Shown here: one piece after another, positions 1 to 8,219 of the stretch
How the letters are laid out: each line of letters opens with the position of its first letter
Position numbering within the stretch: position 1 is the stretch's first letter
Assembly (NCBI GenBank): GCA_002347605.1
Contig: DDXN01000022.1
Location: 14,129 to 60,238 of the forward strand
DNA from: Candidatus Dojkabacteria bacterium UBA2259
GTDB taxonomy: Bacteria; Patescibacteriota; Dojkabacteria; SC72
Reading direction: 5' to 3'
Length of the DNA stretch: 46,110 bases
Position numbers and translations under genes: made by a program
Notes under the pieces: model-generated
What the model saw: the letters and a program-made list of their open reading frames with translations, nothing else
The model's database searches: none
What the model was told of the DNA's origin: nothing

Positions 1-96
1 GGTATAGGTCAAGAGTGTATTACTACAAGTCGTCTATTATGTGAATATTTCCTTTTAAGTAAGGAAAAGAAAGAAAGTAACGATTTGAACTTCTAA
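1..96 (+). CDS. C-terminal end of an unidentified gene entering from the left
   Basis: Frame 1 is open from the first base to a TAA at 94-96, giving 31 residues that end in a charged tail (KEKKESNDLNF). The composition is protein-like, but the fragment is too short to identify. It may also be a chance open frame. From 97 to 206, between this stop and the end of the convergent murA gene, I see only AT-rich DNA and no clear terminator. Confidence 0.35.
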   Translation, partial: GIGQECITTSRLLCEYFLLSKEKKESNDLNF

Positions 97-206
97 CCTA
101 ATAGCAATTGGAATGTAGCATTAAGTGAAATCATTATATAACAACATTTCTAAGATGAAATCTGTAGATATTCTTTATATATCGTCCACTATAGAGGATA
201 GGAGTT

Positions 207-1499
207 TTATTCCTGCCATTTAATATCTGCACCAAGCTTTTGGAGATTTTCAACGAAATTGGGATGGGCTCTTTTTATAGAGTCTGCATTTTTTATTGTA
301 CTTTCACCCTTAATTGTTAAAGCTACCATTAAAAGTGCTACTGTTGCTCTAATTATATTGGGAGCTTCTACAGTTGCTGGACTTAACTCTTTTCCACCAA
401 ATATGATTACTCTATGTGGATCACACATTACAATATGGGCTCCAAATTTTATCATTTCAGGTATCCAGAAAAACCCTCCTTCATACAGTTTGTTCCAGAA
501 CATACTGTTCCCTTCCGCTTTTACTGCAAGTGCCATCATTAATGGTAATAAATCTGCAGGGAAATATGGCCATGGTGCTGCTTCAACCTTTTGTAAAAGA
601 TTTTTAGTAAAAGGTTCAACTACTTTTAACTTTTCATTAGTTTCAGAGTATGCAATATCTTTCTCATATTTAATATTTACTCCAAATTTAGCAAATGTTT
701 TGTTTATTAATTGAAAATGCTGTGGTATTGCATTATGTACTTTTACCATGCCACCTGTCATGGCACCCAGTGCAAGTAAGGTTGTTATCTCATGATGATC
801 GGAAGATATTGTAAACTCTGTGCCATGCAATCTCTCTACTCCTTCAACTGTAATTGTAGAGGAACCTATTCCCTTGATCTTTGCCCCCATAGATACCAAG
901 AAGTTACACAAATCTTGGACATGTGGCTCTGAGGCAGCATTCACCATTACACTTGTTCCCTTTGCCAAGCAAGCTGCCATAGCAAAGTTTTCGGTAGTAG
1001 TTACTGACATGTAGTCTTGCCATAGTTTGTTACCAGTTAAACCATTCTTTGCTTCAATAATAATGGCATCTTTTAATTTAATAGTAGCACCCAATGCTGA
1101 AAGGATTTCTAAATGAGGATCTATTTCTCTAATTCCAAGAGCACATCCCCCTATCTCCTGTTTAATTTCAAGTACCTTATGTCTATACAGAAGTGGTGGA
1201 AGGATTAACAAAGCTCCCCTCATACCTAGTGGAAAACCAGAGTCTCCAAAAGATTTGCAAAAACCAGAGTTATCAATCTTAACTTCCTGTTTATCTTTAT
1301 CCCAATCTATTTTAGAACCTAGCTCTACCATTAAATCAATTAACTTTCCTACGTCAGTTAACTCAGGGAAGTTTTTTATCGTTACTGGTTCTTCTGTTAG
1401 AAGTGTTGCACAAAGGATAGGTAATGCAGAGTTCTTGTTCCCAGCAGGAGTAATTTCTCCATCTAATCTATTACCACCTTTAACTATTAAATTTGACAT
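207..1499 (-). CDS. murA: UDP-N-acetylglucosamine 1-carboxyvinyltransferase MurA
   Basis: This cytosolic enzyme transfers enolpyruvate from PEP to UDP-GlcNAc, the first committed step of peptidoglycan synthesis. The 430-residue product has the normal family length. The N-terminus carries the conserved Lys-Asn substrate-binding motif (GNKNSALP, around residue 20). Cys119 in the GGCALG loop corresponds to the catalytic Cys of E. coli MurA that fosfomycin alkylates, so a sensitive-type Cys is present rather than the resistant Asp variant. It is the last gene of the minus-strand ftsW-murG-murB-murA operon, 9 bp after murB, and it ends just before an AT-rich spacer. The start ATG gives the typical MSNLIVKGG opening. 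Identification is firm. Confidence 0.96.
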   Translation of the reverse strand: MSNLIVKGGNRLDGEITPAGNKNSALPILCATLLTEEPVTIKNFPELTDVGKLIDLMVELGSKIDWDKDKQEVKIDNSGFCKSFGDSGFPLGMRGALLILPPLLYRHKVLEIKQEIGGCALGIREIDPHLEILSALGATIKLKDAIIIEAKNGLTGNKLWQDYMSVTTTENFAMAACLAKGTSVMVNAASEPHVQDLCNFLVSMGAKIKGIGSSTITVEGVERLHGTEFTISSDHHEITTLLALGAMTGGMVKVHNAIPQHFQLINKTFAKFGVNIKYEKDIAYSETNEKLKVVEPFTKNLLQKVEAAPWPYFPADLLPLMMALAVKAEGNSMFWNKLYEGGFFWIPEMIKFGAHIVMCDPHRVIIFGGKELSPATVEAPNIIRATVALLMVALTIKGESTIKNADSIKRAHPNFVENLQKLGADIKWQE

Positions 1500-1508
1500 A
1501 TTTAGGTA

Positions 1509-2534
1509 TTATATAATATTAATTTCGCATTCTAGATCTAAATTAGTTTCAGATTTAAAATCAGATTGGAGATCTTTAATAAAGGAGAGAATCTCCTCTC
1601 CAGAGGCATGCCCATAATTTGTTACAATTAGTGGATGGTATATCCATGTGCCTACATCTCCACTTCGTTTGTTCTTCCATCCAAGTTTTTCAAGAATGTG
1701 TGCAGCTGGTATTTTAACAATACCCTCCCTATCTGTATCAAATTTAGGAAGTTGTGGAAACTTAAGGAGCAATCTCTCATACTCTGATATTGAAATCTCG
1801 GGGTTTTTAAAAGTACTACCACAGGAGCCATACTCTTCTACCTTAGGTAGTTTTTCATTCCTAATATTTACAATACATTCATACAGAGTTCTCGGGGTGA
1901 GATCTTTACCATCTAGTGCTTCTTTTATGCCAGAGTATTTAAGATATTTCTCATCAATGTCTCCTTTGAATTTTTTGAGTTTAAAAGTAACACTGGTAAC
2001 AATAGCTTTCTCTTTGAGTTCATTTTTAAATATACTATCTCTGTATCCAAACTTACATTTACTGTTTGTTACTATTTCTTTTCCAAAACTTTCTGTATTA
2101 AAAATCTCAACCTCGGTTATATACTCTTTAACCTCAACACCGTATGCTCCAACATTTTGTATTGGAGTAGCACCACAGGTACCAGGGATGAGAGCTAGAT
2201 TATGAAGTCCTACCAAGTTATTATCTATACTCCATTTAACAAATTTATCCCAATTGTGCCCAGCATTTACCTTTACAGTTACACTATCTTGGTCTTCATG
2301 TAATATTTCTTTTCCACTGTTTTTCATTAATATAATATTACCAGGATAATCTTTTGTAAAAAGGATATTTGAACCTCTTCCCAAAATTAGAAAGCTCTTT
2401 GCTTTTAAGTACCCCCCTATATTTGTATTTGAGAAATCGTCTCCATTTTCAAAGGTTAATACAGATGTAGCGTTAACATCTACGCCAAATGTATTTAACT
2501 TTGCAAGAGATACATCTTTTTGTATTCTCATCAC
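1509..2534 (-). CDS. murB: UDP-N-acetylenolpyruvoylglucosamine reductase MurB (type I)
   Basis: This FAD-dependent reductase makes UDP-MurNAc from the MurA product using NADPH. The 341-residue protein shows the FAD-binding LGRGSNIL motif (about 51-58), the IPGTCGATPIQNVGAYG loop (about 117-132) and the catalytic Ser240 in GSCGSTFKNP. The Pro-Ile-Gln-Asn-x-Gly-Ala-Tyr-Gly loop and the extra C-terminal segment match the E. coli-like type I form rather than the shorter type II form. It lies between murG (43 bp upstream) and murA (9 bp downstream) and is probably co-transcribed with them. Two adjacent Met codons (MM) open the frame; either could be the start. Confidence 0.95.
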   Translation of the reverse strand: MMRIQKDVSLAKLNTFGVDVNATSVLTFENGDDFSNTNIGGYLKAKSFLILGRGSNILFTKDYPGNIILMKNSGKEILHEDQDSVTVKVNAGHNWDKFVKWSIDNNLVGLHNLALIPGTCGATPIQNVGAYGVEVKEYITEVEIFNTESFGKEIVTNSKCKFGYRDSIFKNELKEKAIVTSVTFKLKKFKGDIDEKYLKYSGIKEALDGKDLTPRTLYECIVNIRNEKLPKVEEYGSCGSTFKNPEISISEYERLLLKFPQLPKFDTDREGIVKIPAAHILEKLGWKNKRSGDVGTWIYHPLIVTNYGHASGEEILSFIKDLQSDFKSETNLDLECEINII

Positions 2535-2577
2535 TTTAAGTATATATGAGAAGAGAAAAAAACAGTAGTATATCCTA

Positions 2578-3753
2578 TCACAGGTAAGAAGATAGTATAT
2601 CTTCTAAGATATTGTAGAGAGAGTTGGTAGGAAACAGTTTCTCTAGTTTATCGTAATCAATACTTCTCATTTCTAGCTGTCTTTGAAATCTCTCTATCTC
2701 TTCTTCTAAGTTGCATTGTTCAAGATATTTCTCTTCAAGAATGTTTGCAGTTCCAATATCACTTAAAACCTTTGCGTTTAAATACTGCTCATTGTGTGTA
2801 ACCCAAGGTATTGGTATGAACAGAGCAGATTTTTTTAATACCCCAAGCTCATACACAGTATTTGCTCCAGATCTTCCAACAAACAGGTTCATATTGTTTA
2901 ATACATACCCTATACTGTGACTATCAATGTACTTGATAACAACAAATCTCTGTTGGTATTCACTCTGAAGACTTCTCTTGATATTTACTCCTTTCTCGTA
3001 ATCTTTGTATACCTCATTATCCCCTGTCTGAAGTATTACTCTGTATTTTCTTAATAGTGAGTTTAGAGACTCAAATACTTTTGTATTAATACTGTGTGAT
3101 CCAAGACTACCTCCGGAAATATATATTAGTGGGAGTGATTTGTTTGTGACCATTAAAGCAACTATATCCTTGTTTGTATCAGGAGTAATCTGTTTTTCAA
3201 ATATTTCTTTTCTTACAATATTACCTGAGTGAACACTCTTTCCCTTTGGGAAAAATTTTAAAGAGTCCTTGTATGCGACATATATCTTTTTTGCGAATTT
3301 ACTAACTATTCTATTTGCTAGACCCACAGATGCAGTTTGTTCATGTAGATATATCGGTTTATGAAATATCCATCCTGCAATACACACAGGTACTGACACA
3401 AATCCTCCAGAGGAAATGAGAAGGGTGGGCTTATTTTTTTTAATAATTGATATTGAATCGAAAAATCCAAGCAGAGATCTTAGGAGTAAGGGTACTGTAT
3501 TAAATGAAATCTTCCTTTGGAGTTTACCTGCCCTTATGAAATATTTGAGAAACTTACTCTCTTTGAACTCTTTCTTCTCAAGTGAATTACCAATCTGTTC
3601 TCCCTCCATTCCTAAATCACCTCCAACATATATTATGTTTTCAACAGGCATATTGTAATCTGTAATTAAAGAATCTATGATACTTTTTGCAACAGAGAGA
3701 TGGCCTCCACTACCTCCTCCAGTTATCATTATTTTGAGTTGGGATTTAAGCAT
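2578..3753 (-). CDS. murG: Undecaprenyl-diphospho-muramoylpentapeptide GlcNAc transferase MurG
   Basis: This membrane-associated GT-B glycosyltransferase adds GlcNAc to lipid I to give lipid II on the inner face of the cytoplasmic membrane. The 391-residue protein starts with the glycine-rich ITGGGSGGH loop (about 10-18). It has the HEQ motif near 138, the second loop SGGSLGSHSIN, and the UDP-GlcNAc site around VGRSGANTVYELG and THNEQYLNA near the C-terminus. The start codon overlaps the end of ftsW by 8 bp, a coupling seen in many division/cell-wall clusters, so flippase/polymerase-family and lipid II genes are translated together. Confidence 0.95.
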   Translation of the reverse strand: MLKSQLKIMITGGGSGGHLSVAKSIIDSLITDYNMPVENIIYVGGDLGMEGEQIGNSLEKKEFKESKFLKYFIRAGKLQRKISFNTVPLLLRSLLGFFDSISIIKKNKPTLLISSGGFVSVPVCIAGWIFHKPIYLHEQTASVGLANRIVSKFAKKIYVAYKDSLKFFPKGKSVHSGNIVRKEIFEKQITPDTNKDIVALMVTNKSLPLIYISGGSLGSHSINTKVFESLNSLLRKYRVILQTGDNEVYKDYEKGVNIKRSLQSEYQQRFVVIKYIDSHSIGYVLNNMNLFVGRSGANTVYELGVLKKSALFIPIPWVTHNEQYLNAKVLSDIGTANILEEKYLEQCNLEEEIERFQRQLEMRSIDYDKLEKLFPTNSLYNILEDILSSYL

Positions 3754-4933
3754 TTTTAGTATATTTACTTACATTTAAAAGTAATGCAAACGCAATTATT
3801 GTTACTATTGTACTAGAGCCACCATAAGTTAGAAAGGGGAGTGGAATTCCTGTTAATGGAATAAGTCCAACATTTGCTGCCATATTAAAGAACGCTTGGC
3901 ATGTTAACCATACGGTAATTCCTGTTGCAAGAAATTGTCCCTGCTTGTCTGTAGCACTGAGTGCAATCTTCATTCCTCGTAAGAGAAAGAATACCCATGA
4001 AAGAATTAATAGTGCTCCACCCCATAATCCTAACTCTTCTAGTAGCACAGCAAAGGTTGAATCAGTAAAGGCTGTGTTTTCAACCAAGTATCCGAATCTC
4101 TGTCTAGATTGTCCGAACCCTTTTCCCCAGAATCCCCCACTTCCAATCCCTATTAATATCTGTTGCATTTGGTATCCACTTCCCTGTGGATCTCCAACCT
4201 GTCCTTTAAAAATTAAATCAAAATATGTTTTTATTCTTGATATTCTGTAAGGCTCTAATGCAATTGCGATGATTCCTAAAACAAAGGCAAGGGGTATTAC
4301 AGCAAATGAACCTAGCCTATGAGCTTTGTCTTTTCCAGAGAGGAAAAACATTAAGAATGCTGTTACACATATAATCATTGCAGTACCCAAGTCAGGTTCA
4401 AAAAGTATTAAAAGTGCTACAGCGCCAAGGATAGCTAAAAAAGGAAGAAGGTTTTTTAGAAATCCTTTCTTAAAAGAATCTTCAAATTTGTTAAATGAAT
4501 ACTCTTTGTTTGAAAACCAACTTGAGAAATACATAACTATTGCTAATTTAGCAAATTCTGCAGGTTGAATCTGTGGTAAACTTCCAAATTGGAACCATCT
4601 TTTTGACCCATTTATTTCTTCTCCCACCAGTAGTACCAATATTAGTAAGATTGCAGTAGCAATTAAAAAAGGGAATGAGGCTTTTAATATTTTTCTGTAA
4701 TCAATCATATATACAATCAGACCAAGGATACCACCTATGGTTAGCCATACTAACTGCTGAATGAGGAAATGAAACTGGTTATTAAATGGTTCTTGATTTG
4801 CTTTGTAAACGCTTGCATCGTAAATCATAATTGCACCAAAGATTGCCATCGCAAGGATGAATATTAATACAGACTTGTCAGGTGCATGATGTTGCTCTGA
4901 CACCTTTCTTTTTTGTTTCTTTTTACTCGACAT
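3746..4933 (-). CDS. ftsW: FtsW/RodA/SpoVE-family peptidoglycan glycosyltransferase
   Basis: This SEDS-family polymerase uses lipid II to make glycan strands at the septum (FtsW) or side wall (RodA). The 395 residues contain about ten hydrophobic segments after a basic N-terminal tail. Family signatures are NGSKRWFQFG followed by QPAEFAK (about 108-128), FTDSTFAVLLEELG (about 290-303) and IPLTGIPLPFLTYGGSS near the C-terminus. Position as the first gene before murG favours FtsW over RodA. No SpoIID/PBP gene is adjacent, so the partner transpeptidase must be elsewhere. The gene is divergent from the kinase-like gene at 4966, with a 32-bp shared promoter region. Confidence 0.92.
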   Translation of the reverse strand: MSSKKKQKRKVSEQHHAPDKSVLIFILAMAIFGAIMIYDASVYKANQEPFNNQFHFLIQQLVWLTIGGILGLIVYMIDYRKILKASFPFLIATAILLILVLLVGEEINGSKRWFQFGSLPQIQPAEFAKLAIVMYFSSWFSNKEYSFNKFEDSFKKGFLKNLLPFLAILGAVALLILFEPDLGTAMIICVTAFLMFFLSGKDKAHRLGSFAVIPLAFVLGIIAIALEPYRISRIKTYFDLIFKGQVGDPQGSGYQMQQILIGIGSGGFWGKGFGQSRQRFGYLVENTAFTDSTFAVLLEELGLWGGALLILSWVFFLLRGMKIALSATDKQGQFLATGITVWLTCQAFFNMAANVGLIPLTGIPLPFLTYGGSSTIVTIIAFALLLNVSKYTKNA

Positions 4934-4965
4934 TATATTTCTATTAATATACTATATATCTAACT

Positions 4966-5562
4966 ATGACTCAAAGTAAGAAAGACATTGTAATAGCTGT
5001 CGGTGGTCCTGGGGGTTCAGGTATTACAACTATATCAAAAATGCTTAGCAGATATTACCGTATTAAGCATATTTATGCGGGGGATTTGTTTAGAAAAGCT
5101 GCAAAAGAAAGAGATTATGAATATTTTGAAGAGTTTTTACAAGAGATTTCAAAGGGTGGAAACACACTAGATTATGAAATTGATTCTCTTTTAGAGGAGT
5201 ATGCAAACAGGGGTAATGTTGTACTAGATAGTAAGATTTATGGAGCTTTAGCTAAGGTAAAATGTTTAAAATGTGATGTATCAATATGGTTAGATGCATC
5301 TAAGAGTGTAAAAATCAAAAGGCATTTAGAAAAAGAAAATATAAAGGGGCTGAAGAAATTAAAAAGGTATTTTGAAATTAAAAGAAGGTTATCAAAAAGA
5401 TACAAGATAGACAAAGAGAAATATTGGAGATTGTACAGAGTTAAATATGACAAACCTAAGTTGTATTATGATATTGTTTTGGATACATCAAATATGAATG
5501 AGGAAGAGACATTTAATTTAATTTTAGAAAAAATTAAAGATGGACAATACATTAAAGAGTGA
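4966..5562 (+). CDS. Cytidylate-kinase-like P-loop NMP kinase (archaeal type)
   Basis: The 198-residue protein begins with a P-loop, GGPGGSGITTISKMLS (about 13-28), followed by KHIYAGDLFRKAA, the pattern of the short archaeal-type cytidylate kinase (AAA_18-like). Such enzymes phosphorylate (d)CMP with ATP. The Walker A is GxxGSGITT rather than GSGKST; replacement of the P-loop Lys by Ile is characteristic of archaeal Cmk-like sequences and is worth noting. VVLDSKIYG is the Walker B-like strand, and the Lys/Arg-rich 110-150 stretch resembles a lid. A TATATA hexamer lies 7 bp before the ATG (4953-4958), and I see no ribosome-binding site. The 3' end overlaps the zinc-ribbon gene by 23 bp. Confidence 0.75.
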   Translation: MTQSKKDIVIAVGGPGGSGITTISKMLSRYYRIKHIYAGDLFRKAAKERDYEYFEEFLQEISKGGNTLDYEIDSLLEEYANRGNVVLDSKIYGALAKVKCLKCDVSIWLDASKSVKIKRHLEKENIKGLKKLKRYFEIKRRLSKRYKIDKEKYWRLYRVKYDKPKLYYDIVLDTSNMNEEETFNLILEKIKDGQYIKE

Positions 5563-5785
5563 TAATCAAAACAAGAGTACTTCTTCTCAAGATATTACTT
5601 CACATATAGATCCTAATTTAAAGGTTGAATATATCGAGAACAAGGAAAATCCTGAAGACTTAGATATTACATGGTTAAGATGGAAGTGTCTTAAATGTGG
5701 TTATGTATATGAAGGGGTCCAGGAGCTAAAGAAATGTCCAAAATGTGGGAATGAGAATCCAGATTTATTTACTGATGTAGATTAG
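5540..5785 (+). CDS. Small rubredoxin-like zinc-ribbon protein
   Basis: This 81-residue protein has a disordered, Asn/Ser/Glu-rich first half and a C-terminal metal knuckle pair: CLKCGYVYEGVQ (Cys about 52 and 55) and CPKCGNE (Cys about 67 and 70), ending in an acidic tail. The CxxCG-Y-x-Y-E-G spacing resembles rubredoxin/rubrerythrin domains, which bind one Fe or Zn. The fold is recognisable but the role is not. It overlaps the preceding kinase-like gene by 23 bp in another frame, so it is probably translationally coupled to it. Two tRNA genes on the opposite strand follow. Confidence 0.75.
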   Translation: MDNTLKSDNQNKSTSSQDITSHIDPNLKVEYIENKENPEDLDITWLRWKCLKCGYVYEGVQELKKCPKCGNENPDLFTDVD

Positions 5786-5789
5786 CCTC

Positions 5790-5873
5790 TGCCGAGAGGG
5801 GGAATCGAACCCCCACTCTATTTCTAGAACGGGATTTTAAGTCCCGCGCGTCTGCCTATTCCGCCATCTCGGC
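5790..5873 (-). tRNA. tRNA-Leu(TAA)
   Basis: Read on the minus strand, the 7-bp acceptor stem GCCGAGA/TCTCGGC encloses a D arm, an anticodon stem GGGAC/... with loop CTTAAAA (anticodon TAA), a long class II variable arm and the T arm GGGGG-TTCGATT-CCCCC. The discriminator base is A. The 3' CCA is not encoded (the next bases are GAG), so CCA-adding enzyme is required, unlike the tRNA-Cys next to it. Confidence 0.95.
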
Positions 5874-5917
5874 TAAAGTGTTGTATTCTATTATACAATT
5901 ACGTCCTTATCAATACA

Positions 5918-5993
5918 TGGAGGTGACGATGGGACTCGAACCCATGATAGTGGTTTTGCAGACCACGGCCTTAACCAGCTTGGCTACGTCACC
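5918..5993 (-). tRNA. tRNA-Cys(GCA) with encoded CCA
   Basis: The minus strand gives acceptor GGTGACG/CGTCACC, anticodon stem GTGGT/ACCAC with loop CTGCAAA (anticodon GCA), T loop TTCGAGT, and discriminator U, which is typical of tRNA-Cys. The following bases spell CCA (plus positions 5918-5920), so the 3' end is encoded. It lies 7 bp downstream of the pyruvate kinase stop and may be processed from the pyk transcript. Confidence 0.95.
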
Positions 5994-6000
5994 ATGTCAG

Positions 6001-7425
6001 CTAAGATCCAATCACATCTTTTACAACTGAAATTTCAAGTATACTGTTGTTGGATCTGTTATTAATAGAACTGCCACTAATAATAGCAATTTTATCATTT
6101 AAATCCAACTCCCCATATGAATAAATGCATTCTACTGCTTTTTCTACTGCTTCATCTCTATCTGATGGGAGGTCTTTTAGGTAGTACCCTTTAACTCCTC
6201 GAAGTAGTGCATTTTGTCTTATTCTTTTTATACTGTTTCCTACCTCCCATATAGGGATGTTTAATCTGTGTCTGGAAATACTTTGTGAGGTTTTTCCACT
6301 TTTGGAGATAACAAGAATACCCTTTATACTTAGATTTTGAATAATATCAAATAATGAGTTACACAGTATATCTGTATCTATAGTTGCCTGAGTTAATCCC
6401 TCTACTCTTTGAGGCTTTAGAACATTTTCTACTTCAAGTGCTATATCATTAACCATCTTTACAGATTCACAAGGATATTGACCAGTAGAGGTCTCGACAG
6501 AAAGCATTACAGCATCACATCCATCCATTATTGCATTGGCAACATCACTAACCTCTGCTCTTGTAGGTCGAATATTTTCTTTCATAGATTCTAACATCTG
6601 TGTAGCAACAATTACTGGCTTCCCAACACACCTACATTTGTATATCATCTGTTTTTGGACTATTGGGACCTCTTGTAGAGGTATCTCAACGCCCATATCT
6701 CCTCTTGCTATCATAATCCCATCAACAAAGTTTAGTATCTGATCAAAGTTATCAATACCCTCCCTATTCTCTATTTTGGCTATTAACTTTGTTTGGGTAT
6801 TACCCATTACTTCTCTCACTTGAGCTACATCATTGACATTTCTTATATACGAGGCTGATATATAGTCAAAGTTGTTTTCAATAGCGTATTTGATATCATC
6901 TTTATCCTTCTGAGAAAGAGGTGGAAAATTTAAATGAGTATCTGGAATATTTACACTCTTTTTGGCTGTAAGAGTACCCCCTTGGATTACTTCACAAAGT
7001 ACCTCTTCGTTTACAATATCCTTTACTTTGAGTAAAAGATTTCCATCATCAAGGAGTATTGATGTGTTTCTTGAGACATCTTGATGGAGTGTTGGATATG
7101 TAACAGCAATATATTTGTTGGGCAACTCTTTATTACTAAGATATGATTCTGAAACTATTGTTACACTTTCACCAATCTTTAACTCTTTTTTACCCTCAAA
7201 TCCAGTAACCCTTATCTTGTATCCCTTTGTATCTAACATTAATGCTACTCTTGGGGAGATTTCTCTAATACTTTTCGAGACCCTATTTAATTCATCAAAA
7301 TCAGCAAAAGATGCATTAATTCTGGCAACATCCATACCGTTACGAATCATCTCTGTTAAGATTTTTTTATCCCAAGAGGAGGGTCCTATGGTAGCAATGA
7401 TTTTTGTTTTGCAAAAAGAGTCCAT
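6001..7425 (-). CDS. pyk: Pyruvate kinase
   Basis: This enzyme converts PEP and ADP to pyruvate and ATP, the last ATP-yielding step of glycolysis. The 474 residues match the family length. Motifs in order are TKIIATIGPSS at the N-terminus, MDVARIN, the LDTKG loop (here LDTKGYKIRV instead of the usual LDTKGPEIR), the ATP-lid region, the active-site KIENREG, IARGDMGVEIP, and PTRAEVSDVANAI followed by DAVMLSVET. The last motif has Val where most enzymes have Gly (SGET). A TATATT hexamer lies 8 bp before the ATG, suggesting a leaderless transcript. tRNA-Cys and tRNA-Leu lie directly downstream on the same strand. Confidence 0.96.
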   Translation of the reverse strand: MDSFCKTKIIATIGPSSWDKKILTEMIRNGMDVARINASFADFDELNRVSKSIREISPRVALMLDTKGYKIRVTGFEGKKELKIGESVTIVSESYLSNKELPNKYIAVTYPTLHQDVSRNTSILLDDGNLLLKVKDIVNEEVLCEVIQGGTLTAKKSVNIPDTHLNFPPLSQKDKDDIKYAIENNFDYISASYIRNVNDVAQVREVMGNTQTKLIAKIENREGIDNFDQILNFVDGIMIARGDMGVEIPLQEVPIVQKQMIYKCRCVGKPVIVATQMLESMKENIRPTRAEVSDVANAIMDGCDAVMLSVETSTGQYPCESVKMVNDIALEVENVLKPQRVEGLTQATIDTDILCNSLFDIIQNLSIKGILVISKSGKTSQSISRHRLNIPIWEVGNSIKRIRQNALLRGVKGYYLKDLPSDRDEAVEKAVECIYSYGELDLNDKIAIISGSSINNRSNNSILEISVVKDVIGS

Positions 7426-7551
7426 ATATATCCAATATACATTAATATGAATAAATTAAACAACCATCTAGTTATCCTATATTATTTCTATTTGCATTAA
7501 TGTATTACAAATATGTAAAATGCTAATGTATAATGGAGAAGGGAGAAGACA

Positions 7552-7959
7552 ATGAAAACATTTCTTAAAAACTTATTACAGTATATGCTAAGTGCATATT
7601 TTGTACTGACAATGTTTAAGGGTATAACTCTACCCACTACTCCAATATACTTTATATCTACACTAATTCTTCTTTCATTGTTAGTATTTCTTGCTTCTCT
7701 AATATTAAAATTTCTTACTATTAAAGAAAATTTCATTACTCAGTTTATTATGACTACCCTACTTTGTATTGGAGGTTTCTTTCTGCTTCAAGAGTTTATG
7801 CCAGGGTATAATATTGAGGAGTATAAATTTGAAGGTATTAATACAGGTAGTTTAGTTATCCATGCCTTAACCATTACACCCTTCCTATCAATGGTCATTG
7901 GAAGTGTATCTCACTCTATAATTTCCTCGTTAATTAAAGTTCTTGAGAAAAGTTCCTAA
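7552..7959 (+). CDS. Small multi-spanning membrane protein, possibly phage-holin-like family
   Basis: The 135-residue protein has four hydrophobic segments (about 10-30, 32-53, 62-80, 101-125) joined by short loops and no catalytic motif. Size and topology resemble the phage holin family 4 superfamily/DUF membrane proteins common in bacterial chromosomes, but I cannot assign a function. A TATAAT at 7529-7534 lies upstream, and GGAGAAGGGAG just before the ATG gives a plausible ribosome-binding site, unlike most genes here. It is followed after 18 bp by secG, which has its own -10 box. Confidence 0.55.
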   Translation: MKTFLKNLLQYMLSAYFVLTMFKGITLPTTPIYFISTLILLSLLVFLASLILKFLTIKENFITQFIMTTLLCIGGFFLLQEFMPGYNIEEYKFEGINTGSLVIHALTITPFLSMVIGSVSHSIISSLIKVLEKSS

Positions 7960-7964
7960 TATTG

Positions 7965-7980
7965 TATAATCAATGCTATG
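7965..7980 (+). promoter_or_regulatory. -10 box placed for leaderless secG mRNA
   Basis: TATAAT occupies 7965-7970 and is separated by 7 bases (CAATGCT) from the secG ATG at 7978. Transcription normally begins 6-8 bases after the -10 box, so it would start at or next to the A of the start codon. No Shine-Dalgarno sequence is present. Confidence 0.6.
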
Positions 7981-8214
7981 AACGGAAATATTCAGAATAT
8001 TCTTTTTTATGTACAAATAATAGTTTGTGTTTTACTCGTTATCTCAATTCTTTTACAAAATAGAGCTGAGGGACTTGGAAAGATGTTTGGAGGGGGTGGA
8101 GAGGTATTTCGAACAAAAAGAGGTTTAGAAAAATTCCTCTACTATTTTACTATCTCTTTGATAATTCTTCTCATTGTAATATCTTTATTGATTTACAAGT
8201 ACTCTGTTGTATAG
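7978..8214 (+). CDS. secG: Preprotein translocase subunit SecG
   Basis: SecG is the small accessory subunit of the SecYEG channel in the cytoplasmic membrane. The 78-residue protein has two membrane segments (about 6-26 and 55-76) separated by the conserved cytoplasmic loop LLQNRAEGLGKMFGGGGEVFRTKRG, whose Leu-Leu-Gln and glycine-rich stretch followed by RTKRG are diagnostic. The next gene, a membrane-anchored substrate-binding protein, starts 5 bp after the stop, so the two probably share a transcript. Confidence 0.9.
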   Translation: MNGNIQNILFYVQIIVCVLLVISILLQNRAEGLGKMFGGGGEVFRTKRGLEKFLYYFTISLIILLIVISLLIYKYSVV

Positions 8215-8219
8215 AAGGT

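Noticed and set aside
259..714. Long open frame opposite murA, and similar antisense frames opposite murB, pyk, iscS and others
   Set aside because: They mirror strongly conserved genes, have no independent start signals and give low-complexity Ser/Leu/Phe-rich products typical of antisense shadows in AT-rich DNA.
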